In this document: one piece after another, positions 1 through 5,079 of the stretch
Layout: each line of letters opens with the position of its first letter
Numbering within the stretch: the stretch's first letter is position 1
From: Candidatus Dormiibacterota bacterium
GTDB taxonomy: Bacteria > Chloroflexota > Dormibacteria > Aeolococcales > Aeolococcaceae
DNA length: 5,079 bases
Direction: 5' to 3'
Assembly: GCA_955651875.1 (NCBI GenBank)
Contig: CATPAP010000226.1
Location: 1 to 5,079 of the forward strand
The notes under the pieces: model-generated
What the model was told of the DNA's origin: nothing
Database searches by the model: none
Seen by the model: only the letters and a program-made list of their open reading frames with translations
Position numbers and translations under genes: made by a program

Positions 1-1
1 C

Positions 2-1414
2 GCCAATGGGGTTGATGAGGAACCCGCCATCGAGCTCTTCAACCTCATGGCCCATTTCGCGGGTTACGGTTTCAACAAGGCACACGCGATGGCGTATGGC
101 CTGATCTCGTATCAGACCGCGTACCTCAAGGCCAATCATCCGCTCGAGTACATTGCGGCGCTGCTCAACAGTCGCGGCGGCGACTTCGACAAGCTCAAGC
201 AGACCATCCTCGACGCGCACGCGCACGGACTCGTCGTCCACAAACCCGACATCAACCGCAGCGCGGCCGGCTTCAGCGTCGGGGACGTGGACACTCGCGA
301 GATCCTCTTCGGTCTGCAGCACGTCAAGAACGTCGGCGAGAGCGTCACCGAGGCGCTGATCGCCGCCCGGGACGAGGGCGGTCCGTTCACCAGCCTGCTC
401 GACCTCTGCCTGCGCGCCGAGAGCCGCGACCTCAACCACCGCGTGCTCGAGTCGCTCATCCAGTGCGGCGCGCTCGACCCCCTGGGCGACCGGCACGCGC
501 TGCTGCGGCAGCTCGACGGAGCCATGGACCACGCCGCCGCGGTCAAGCGGGAGCGTGACGTCGGCCAGGCCTCGCTCTTCGGCGACGAGGTCGACATCAT
601 TGGCACGCTGGTCCCACACCTTGCGGCCGCGGACGCGCCCTCCGATCCCGGCCGCGGCGACGAATCGTGGCTGGCGTGGGAGCGGGACCTGCTCGGCATG
701 TACCTCAGCGACCACCCCCTGCGGCGCATCGCCGCCACGCTGCAGGAGCGCGTCGACACCTCGATCAACGAGCTCGGCCCCCACCTCGACGGCCTGGTGG
801 TGCAGGTGGGCGGCTGCATCCGCGACGTGCGCGCCTTCGTGCCGCGCAAGAGCACCACCGGTCAGCGCATGGCTTTCCTGCAGATCGAGGACCTGACCGG
901 CGCGTGCGAGGTCGTCGTCTTCAACCGCGTCTTCGAGGAGGTTGCCGAGTTGCTCCGACCGGACGCGGTCGTGATCATCCGCGGCAAGGTGGAGGTGGGC
1001 CGCTCCGGGGCGAATGGCGCCGCCGCAGCCGGTGGAGCTGTTGACGATGACGAGCGCGATGCCGAGCCGGCCAAGATCCGCGCCGACGCCATCTTCGCGA
1101 TCGACGACGCTCGGCTGGTGGCGTGGCGCGCCAACACCACGGTCCACTTCCGGCTCGCGCCCCACCACCATCACCTCGTCGGACCGCTGCACCAGGCCAT
1201 CGCCGAGCACCGCGGGGACGCCCGGGTGTTCGTCCACGTCGAGAGCGCGGAGTCGATCGACGACGTCGCGCTCGACGACGGTTTCGCGGTGGAGCCGGGG
1301 CCCGGGTTGGAGCGCACCGTCGAGGCACTGCTCGGCCCAGGCGCGTACCGCGTCGAGACACGACGAGAACGCGCGCTCGAACGCGAGCCGTGGGGCGTGG
1401 GACGGCGCGGCTGA
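2..1414 (+). CDS. dnaE: DNA polymerase III subunit alpha, C-terminal part (5' end outside window)
   Basis: This is the C-terminal 470 residues of the replicative polymerase catalytic subunit; the gene is open at the left edge, and full DnaE is usually about 1,150-1,200 residues, so the PHP and palm domains with the catalytic aspartates lie upstream. The reading frame is already open at position 2, ahead of the first ATG (47), which is an internal Met. Fragment residues about 16-50 carry the very conserved stretch around AGYGFNKAHAMAYGLISYQT. A helix-hairpin-helix follows at about 104-126 (GLQHVKNVGESVTEALIAAR). QASLF at 189-193 fits the internal beta-clamp-binding motif. An OB-fold spans about 261-332 and resumes after a Gly/Ala/Asp-rich insert (about 333-356). 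The last ~90 residues resemble the C-terminal domain of actinobacterial and Chloroflexota DnaE. The TGA stop faces the minus-strand YggT gene at 10 nt. Identity is certain; dnaE1 versus dnaE2 cannot be settled without the N-terminus, though the clamp motif favours the replicative form. Confidence 0.96.
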   Translation, partial: ANGVDEEPAIELFNLMAHFAGYGFNKAHAMAYGLISYQTAYLKANHPLEYIAALLNSRGGDFDKLKQTILDAHAHGLVVHKPDINRSAAGFSVGDVDTREILFGLQHVKNVGESVTEALIAARDEGGPFTSLLDLCLRAESRDLNHRVLESLIQCGALDPLGDRHALLRQLDGAMDHAAAVKRERDVGQASLFGDEVDIIGTLVPHLAAADAPSDPGRGDESWLAWERDLLGMYLSDHPLRRIAATLQERVDTSINELGPHLDGLVVQVGGCIRDVRAFVPRKSTTGQRMAFLQIEDLTGACEVVVFNRVFEEVAELLRPDAVVIIRGKVEVGRSGANGAAAAGGAVDDDERDAEPAKIRADAIFAIDDARLVAWRANTTVHFRLAPHHHHLVGPLHQAIAEHRGDARVFVHVESAESIDDVALDDGFAVEPGPGLERTVEALLGPGAYRVETRRERALEREPWGVGRRG

Positions 1415-1424
1415 GCGGTCGCGG

Positions 1425-1982
1425 TCAGTACACGCCGGCGGCGTTGAAGAGCGCGCGTCCGACGAAGTAGAGCGCCAGGAAGATGAGGAAGGCCACCGCC
1501 GCTCCTCCATCCACTGCGGCGCTCCGCGGCACCACCGCGGCGAACGGCCGCACCAGCGGGTCCGTGAAGCGCCGGATCATCAGCACGATGGGGTGCCACG
1601 GATCAGCGTGGAAAAGCGAGAAGAGCAGGCGAATGAACAGGACGATGCAGAAGAAGATGACGATGCCGAGCGCCACCTGTCGCACCAGGCTGAGCACCGC
1701 ATACCCCGGTGACACCGTGCCCGCGGTGAGGAGCGTGACCACCACCTGCTGGAGGACGTAGAGCGTCACCAGCGCGAGCAGGGGGGAGAAGTCGATGCCA
1801 CTGAAGCTCGGCAGCACGCGCCGGAACGGCAGCAGTATGGGGTCGACGATCCGCCGCAGCCAGCGCGCGACGGGGTTCCAGGGGCTGACCGGGAACCACG
1901 AGAGCATCACCCGCGCGAAGATCAGCAGCTCGAGGATGCTGAAGACGGTGTTGACGAGCCACGCCAGCGAGCTCAGGTCCAC
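1425..1982 (-). CDS. YggT-family integral membrane protein (two YggT repeats)
   Basis: This 185-residue inner-membrane protein has two tandem YggT units, at about residues 18-84 and 112-180. Each has a hydrophobic helix ending in a short SWF or SLF turn, then P-W-N/H-P, then an amphipathic R-R-x-x-D-P-x-x-x-P-F segment, then a second helix. Shared landmarks are SPWNP with RRIVDPILLPFRR in the first unit and DPWHP with RRFTDPLVRPFAA in the second. About four membrane helices are predicted (8-28, 64-88, 100-123, 158-178). The length is close to that of the two-repeat E. coli type. The start is GTG at 1980-1982, supported by a GGAGGA Shine-Dalgarno 10 nt upstream, inside the end of lgt. Relatives include YlmG near division genes and plastid CCB3 in cytochrome b6 assembly; the molecular role is not established. 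It is the last gene of the unit and converges on dnaE. Family call is firm, function open. Confidence 0.92.
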   Translation of the reverse strand: MDLSSLAWLVNTVFSILELLIFARVMLSWFPVSPWNPVARWLRRIVDPILLPFRRVLPSFSGIDFSPLLALVTLYVLQQVVVTLLTAGTVSPGYAVLSLVRQVALGIVIFFCIVLFIRLLFSLFHADPWHPIVLMIRRFTDPLVRPFAAVVPRSAAVDGGAAVAFLIFLALYFVGRALFNAAGVY

Positions 1983-1987
1983 GCCGA

Positions 1988-2875
1988 TCAGTTCCTCCGT
2001 TCTGCGGCAGGCGTGCTCGCCGCCAGCTGCGCTTCAGGCGTCGTCTTGGTGGTGTCGAAGCCGTGGCGCCAGACCAGGTACACGGCGGGACTCACGACCA
2101 CGAGCATAACGATGGCGGTCAACTGTGCCTGGTGGAGACCGAATGCAAGCACGGGCTCGCTGCTCCTGAGCTGGAAGACGACCAGCTGGCTGATCGCGTA
2201 CAGGGGTACATAGGCGACGGCGAGCGCGCCGTTGCGGACGCCCCGTGCGCGCAGCGCGAAGAGGATGACACCGATGACAACGGTGCCGAGCGCCTCGTAC
2301 GCGCCGGAAGGCTGATAGGCGATATCGAGGTGACAGCACGACTGCAGCACCGCGTGCGGGTTGACGTATTCCGTCGCCCACGGCAGGTTGCTCTGTGGTC
2401 CGAGGATGTCGCCGTTGATGACGTTGCCGATGCGTCCGATGGGCTGGCCGACCACCGCAAAGATCACCGCCGCGTCCCACGCGAGCCACATCGAGATGTG
2501 ATTGCGCCAGGCTAGCACTGCGGCCGTCGCCAGACCGGCGATGATGGCGCCGAAGAAGGCCATGCCCCCCTCCCACACCGCGACGATGCGGATCGGGTCG
2601 CGCAGGTAGTCGCCGAGGTTGGGCTGCTGGACCACGTAGAACAGCCGCGCGCCGAGCAGCCCGAAGATGATCGTCCACACCAGCATGCGCTCAGCCAATC
2701 CTCGGTCGATGCCGCGCGGCTGGACGTGGGGGAGAACGCCGAAGCGGAATGCGATGAGAAACGCCACCGCGTACATCACCCCGTACCAGTGCACGGACAG
2801 GCTGCCGATGTGGATGACCGGGTCGATGTCGATGCGGATCACGCCCAGTGCGGCGTTGAGCGCGGGGATGACCAT
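1988..2875 (-). CDS. lgt: Prolipoprotein diacylglyceryl transferase
   Basis: Lgt is a polytopic membrane enzyme that moves diacylglyceryl from phosphatidylglycerol to the lipobox cysteine of prelipoproteins, the first step of lipoprotein maturation. The protein has 295 residues, a normal length. Family landmarks are in order: IHIGSLSVHWYG with Tyr31 (equivalent of E. coli Tyr26), the GARLFYVV segment (75-82), VWEGGMAFFGAI (100-111), the signature GRIGNVINGDILG (147-159) with Arg148, Asn151 and Asn154, then YQPSGAYEALG (187-197) and LRSSEP (236-241) with Arg237 as the likely second essential Arg. Deviations: the E. coli His103 position is Phe108, the signature Glu is Asp156, and the usual Arg/Glu pair before Arg237 is lost. 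The ATG directly follows the methyltransferase TGA, and an AAGGA site lies 10 nt upstream. The polar Thr/Ala-rich tail (about 273-295) is probably non-catalytic. Enzyme assignment is strong. Confidence 0.95.
   Translation of the reverse strand: MVIPALNAALGVIRIDIDPVIHIGSLSVHWYGVMYAVAFLIAFRFGVLPHVQPRGIDRGLAERMLVWTIIFGLLGARLFYVVQQPNLGDYLRDPIRIVAVWEGGMAFFGAIIAGLATAAVLAWRNHISMWLAWDAAVIFAVVGQPIGRIGNVINGDILGPQSNLPWATEYVNPHAVLQSCCHLDIAYQPSGAYEALGTVVIGVILFALRARGVRNGALAVAYVPLYAISQLVVFQLRSSEPVLAFGLHQAQLTAIVMLVVVSPAVYLVWRHGFDTTKTTPEAQLAASTPAAERRN
1993..1998 (-). promoter_or_regulatory. Shine-Dalgarno site for the YggT-family gene
   Basis: GGAGGA read on the minus strand lies 10 nt ahead of the GTG at 1982 and fixes that codon as the start. 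It sits in the last codons of lgt, so ribosomes finishing lgt pass over it, which suits translational coupling. Confidence 0.6.
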
Positions 2876-3490
2876 TCAGCGATCATCCTTCACGGCTTGT
2901 CGCGGCTGCACGCGCAGGACGCGGTAGCCGTCGTGTGATCCGACACGTTCGACGGGGAAACCCTCGCCGTAGAGCCATCGCGCCAGCGAGTCCGAGCCGA
3001 GGTGGCGGTGCACCACCAGGTGCGCCTGCGCGTCGGCGATCAGACGGTCGAGCCAGCCGGTCAGCAGCGGGTGCAGCTTGGCCAGGCCGATCCGCACCGG
3101 CGGGTTGGAATAGATGGCGGCAAACCGCAGCTCCGGCGGGACCTCCTCGGGGGCGATGGCGACCATGTTGGTGACGCCTGCGGCGGCGGCGTTGCGCGCG
3201 CTGAGCTCGAGAGCGCGCCGGTTGACGTCCACCGCCCACACACGCGCCCCGGGCGCGCGGAGCGCAAGCGCAACGGCGATCGGACCGTAGCCGCTGCCGA
3301 GGTCGAGGATGTCGCCCGACCCAGGCGGCATGGGCGCGCGTCGGAGGAGGAACCGCGTGCCCCTGTCGACGGCGCCGTGACCGAACACGCCGGCGTCACT
3401 CTCCAGCTGCGCCACCACGTCTGGAAGCCTCAGCGACACCTGCCGCGGCCGGGACGGGGCCAGCGGTTCACGGTCGAAGTAATGGGGCAC
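2876..3490 (-). CDS. Class I SAM-dependent methyltransferase, RsmC-like
   Basis: Seen: a Rossmann-type methyltransferase. With the GTG start at 3488-3490 it has 204 residues. It begins PHYFDREP...SRPRQVSLRLPD, then GVFGHGAVDRGTRFLL, motif I DLGSGYG (residues 63-69, SAM binding), acidic-loop motif VDVN (87-90), and motif IV SNPPVRIG (128-135). The NPP motif marks N-methyltransferases acting on amino groups of bases, as in RsmC and RsmD (rRNA guanine-N2). The C-terminus (HLGSDSLARWL ... GYRVLRV) matches compact RsmC-like proteins common in Actinomycetota. The substrate is not known; rRNA is the best guess. Start choice: the frame stays open to a GTG at 3625 and an ATG at 3592, giving 249 or 238 residues, but the added stretch is Arg/Gly/Pro/Ser-rich and unlike any domain, and the 3625 start would overlap the divergent sensor gene. 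The GTG at 3490 sits where family proteins usually begin but lacks a good Shine-Dalgarno. First gene of the unit with lgt. Confidence 0.88.
   Translation of the reverse strand: MPHYFDREPLAPSRPRQVSLRLPDVVAQLESDAGVFGHGAVDRGTRFLLRRAPMPPGSGDILDLGSGYGPIAVALALRAPGARVWAVDVNRRALELSARNAAAAGVTNMVAIAPEEVPPELRFAAIYSNPPVRIGLAKLHPLLTGWLDRLIADAQAHLVVHRHLGSDSLARWLYGEGFPVERVGSHDGYRVLRVQPRQAVKDDR
2886..2890 (-). promoter_or_regulatory. Shine-Dalgarno site for lgt
   Basis: AAGGA on the minus strand lies 10 nt before the lgt ATG, inside the last codons of the methyltransferase gene. With TGA immediately followed by ATG, it supports termination-reinitiation between the two genes. Confidence 0.5.
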
Positions 3491-3603
3491 GTGCGGATTG
3501 TCGCCGCGCCGGCCCGGAGCGGACGGAGCAGGCTGCCGGACGGCGTAAAGGAACGGCAACAGACCTCGGTCACTTCGGGGACCTCTCGTCATACTCGAAT
3601 CCG
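3491..3603. promoter_or_regulatory. Divergent spacer between methyltransferase and sensor genes
   Basis: If the methyltransferase starts at 3490, these 113 bp must carry the promoters for both the minus-strand three-gene unit and the plus-strand sensor. No strong sigma70 pair is visible. CATACT at 3590-3595 is a 4/6 match to a -10 box on the plus strand, and CGGTCA at 3567-3572 is a poor -35 (3/6) at 17 bp spacing; transcription from it would begin at or just before the sensor ATG. On the minus strand no convincing promoter stands out. If instead the methyltransferase starts at ATG 3592, the spacer shrinks to 11 bp and promoters would lie inside coding sequence. The role is inferred from position only. 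Confidence 0.4.
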
Positions 3604-5079
3604 ATGACCCAGGCACTGGCGGCACTGCAGTGGGCGGTGGCCGTGGCGCTGATCGTGCTCGGCACGCTCACCTTCGTGGACTGGGTGCGGCATCGCGACC
3701 GCAGCCGGCAATACCTTGCTCTGGCCGTCGGGATCCTCGGCATCCTGGGGATCCTGGGGCAGATCACCGCGGCCTCGGGAACCGCCCAGGTGGCGGTGAC
3801 GGCGGTGAGCATCGCCCTCTTCATGGCGTCCGCGTACGCGTTCGTCCTCTTCCGGCACAGCCTCATCCCCATCGCTGCGGGTTGGCTGCGCGCCTGCTCT
3901 GCGACGGTGCTGGTCGTGGCGGCCGCGTGCATCGCGGTCAACCTCAATGGTTCCACGACGCAGGCGAGTGGGTCGACCCTATTCATCGACATCCTGCTGC
4001 TGCTGACCTGGTGTGTGGTGGTGGGGTCTTCGATCACGCAGCTGTGGCAGGTATCCGGCAGCCTGCCGCGTGTTCAGCGCGCGCGGCTGCGCGCGCTGAA
4101 CGCCGGTTTCACCGGGATCATCATCGCCGTCCTCGGGACGGTGTACGCGACGTTGGCCACGTCGGACACAACCGTGCAGCTTGCCGTCGAGGCCGTGGTG
4201 CTGATCAGCATGCCCTGGCTGGCGGTGTCGCTGTCCCCACCGGGCTGGCTGCGCCGCATCTGGCGCGAGAGCGAGGAGCTCCAGCTCCGCGAAGCGATGA
4301 ACAACCTGTTGCTCTACTCGCCCGACGTGGCCACGCTGGCCAGCCGCGCCTTGGAATGGGCCGCGCGCCTGCTCGGCGGAGGCGCCGCGCTGATCGCGCT
4401 CGACGGGCGGGTGGTCGCGGTGATCGGCATGAGCCCCGCAGAAGGCGATGAGCTGCATCACGAGCTCGAGGCGACGCGCAATGCCGTGGGCCTGTCGTTC
4501 ACGAGCGCGCTGGGCCCCACCGCCGTCGTCCCGCTGCATTCGCAGGCCGGTGAGGGCTTTCTCGCCGTGCTCGCCGGGCCGTTCACGCCGCTCTTCGGTG
4601 ATGAGGAGCTGGCACGCCTCTCCCAGTACGCGGTGTCGATCACGGTCGCACTCGACCGGGTCCACCTCGTCGCCGGCGTCCGGCGCAACGCCGAGCTTCT
4701 TGACCTTGCCTACGACGCAATCTTCAGCTGGGACTTCGCTTCGCGCGCCATCCAGTACTGGAACAAGGCAGCCTCCGCGCTCTACGGCTACAGCTCCGCC
4801 GAGGCGCTCGGCAAGGACCCGCAGCCGCTCCTGCAGTCCGAGTATCCCGTGCCGCTGGACTCCATCGTGGCTGCGCTCCGTGAGCACGACCACTGGGAGG
4901 GCGAGCTCCAACAGCGGACCAAGGACGGCCGCGTCCTGCCCATCAGCGCCCGTTGGGCGGTGCAGCGTGACGCCGACGGCAAGCCGATCTCCGTTGTCGA
5001 GATCAACCGCGACATCGGCCATGAGAAGCGCGTCGCCGAGGAGCTGCGCGCTGCTCGTGACGCCGCCGAGCAGGCGAGC
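3604..5079 (+). CDS. 7TM-GAF-PAS membrane sensor protein, N-terminal part (3' end outside window); probable histidine kinase
   Basis: The frame is open for 492 codons to the right edge. Seven hydrophobic segments fill residues about 6-26, 37-57, 61-83, 95-113, 124-147, 168-186 and 191-210; the soluble loops have Arg-rich inside ends (WVRHRDRSR, RVQRARLR, WLRRIWRE). Residues about 219-245 form a helical link (WRESEELQLREAMNNLLL), then a GAF-like domain at about 246-355. A PAS domain spans 362-471: AYDAIFSWD, IQYWNKAASALYGYSSAEALGK, then WEGELQQRTKDG and VVEINRDIG, the typical PAC end. From 472 a charged helix (EKRVAEELRAARDAAEQAS) begins, the usual lead-in to a histidine kinase dimerisation helix, although GGDEF or PP2C outputs also occur after such linkers. 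The membrane part resembles N-terminal 7TM regions of actinobacterial sensors; its ligand is unknown. ATG at 3604 has no visible Shine-Dalgarno, so the message may be leaderless. Domain calls are firm; output is inferred. Confidence 0.88.
   Translation, partial: MTQALAALQWAVAVALIVLGTLTFVDWVRHRDRSRQYLALAVGILGILGILGQITAASGTAQVAVTAVSIALFMASAYAFVLFRHSLIPIAAGWLRACSATVLVVAAACIAVNLNGSTTQASGSTLFIDILLLLTWCVVVGSSITQLWQVSGSLPRVQRARLRALNAGFTGIIIAVLGTVYATLATSDTTVQLAVEAVVLISMPWLAVSLSPPGWLRRIWRESEELQLREAMNNLLLYSPDVATLASRALEWAARLLGGGAALIALDGRVVAVIGMSPAEGDELHHELEATRNAVGLSFTSALGPTAVVPLHSQAGEGFLAVLAGPFTPLFGDEELARLSQYAVSITVALDRVHLVAGVRRNAELLDLAYDAIFSWDFASRAIQYWNKAASALYGYSSAEALGKDPQPLLQSEYPVPLDSIVAALREHDHWEGELQQRTKDGRVLPISARWAVQRDADGKPISVVEINRDIGHEKRVAEELRAARDAAEQAS
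4072..4101. repeat. Perfect 13-bp inverted repeat with 4-nt loop inside the sensor gene
   Basis: The left arm GTTCAGCGCGCGC (4072-4084) and right arm GCGCGCGCTGAAC (4089-4101) are exact reverse complements around GGCT (4085-4088). The repeat covers exactly ten codons (residues 157-166, VQRARLRALN), in the predicted cytoplasmic loop between membrane helices 5 and 6. A second small hairpin, CCGGT-TTC-ACCGG, follows at 4103-4115. No T-tract follows either, so neither looks like an intrinsic terminator. It may be a by-product of Arg/Ala/Leu codons in GC-rich DNA, an mRNA structure that slows translation, or a protein-binding palindrome. Confidence 0.75.

Noticed and set aside
136..858. Minus-strand open frame of 240 codons opposite dnaE
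   Set aside because: It is antisense to unmistakable DnaE sequence and its translation is Ser/Arg-rich and featureless.
1162..1176. Four-His run in DnaE (PHHHHL) as a possible metal site
   Set aside because: It falls in the variable C-terminal domain with no accompanying Cys/Asp ligand pattern, so a metal role is unsupported.
2565..2571. Runs of six C or G in lgt and in the YggT-family gene (near 1781-1786) as possible slippage or frameshift sites
   Set aside because: Both frames continue intact across the runs and encode expected family residues, so there is no sign of frameshift or phase variation.
3243..3260. GC-only palindrome (CGCGCCC-C-GGGCGCG) in the methyltransferase gene
   Set aside because: Its 7-bp arms of pure G and C are common in GC-rich coding DNA, and no T-tract or second copy was seen.
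3002..3607. Plus-strand open frame of 201 codons opposite the methyltransferase
   Set aside because: The minus-strand frame carries ordered methyltransferase motifs; this one has none.
3630..4451. Plus-strand open frame of 273 codons within the sensor gene
   Set aside because: Its translation is Arg/Gly/Ala/Pro-rich and lacks domains, while the overlapping frame from 3604 encodes coherent membrane helices.
3979..5022. Long minus-strand open frame of 347 codons opposite the sensor gene
   Set aside because: It lies antisense to a frame with clear PAS and membrane domains. Its translation is rich in Arg, Gly, Asp, His and Gln without any recognisable domain, as expected for an antisense shadow in GC-rich DNA.

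Overview
The window is GC-rich bacterial chromosome with tightly packed genes and GC-biased third codon positions. Protein styles (an actinobacterial/Chloroflexota-like DnaE C-terminus, an RsmC-like methyltransferase with an HYF...SRPR N-terminus, a two-repeat YggT protein, and a 7TM-GAF-PAS sensor) suggest a high-GC lineage in or near Actinomycetota, Chloroflexota or Candidatus Dormibacterota. This placement is inference from protein style; no rRNA or other phylogenetic marker gene is complete here.

Layout: (1) positions 2-1414, plus strand, hold the last 470 codons of dnaE, the catalytic alpha subunit of DNA polymerase III; the polymerase active site lies upstream of the window. (2) Positions 1425-3490, minus strand, hold a three-gene unit, transcribed as RsmC-like methyltransferase, then lgt (prolipoprotein diacylglyceryl transferase), then a YggT-family membrane protein. 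The methyltransferase stop abuts the lgt start and the lgt stop lies 5 nt before the yggT-family start, so co-transcription and translational coupling are likely. dnaE and this unit converge tail to tail with only 10 nt between stop codons and no visible intrinsic terminator. (3) Positions 3491-3603 are a short divergent spacer whose exact limits depend on the methyltransferase start. (4) Positions 3604-5079, plus strand, hold the first 492 codons of a multidomain sensor: seven predicted membrane helices, a GAF-like domain, a PAS domain and the start of a helical linker. It runs off the right edge, so its output domain (histidine kinase is most likely) is not seen.

Functionally this is mostly housekeeping (replication, lipoprotein maturation, probable rRNA or other nucleic-acid methylation, a membrane protein linked in other bacteria to envelope or division functions) next to a signalling gene. 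No mobile element, CRISPR array, tRNA, rRNA or phage gene is visible. The most unusual items are the 7TM sensor domain, a 13-bp perfect inverted repeat inside its coding sequence, and substitutions at usually conserved positions in Lgt. I do not see convincing evidence of a new multi-gene system.
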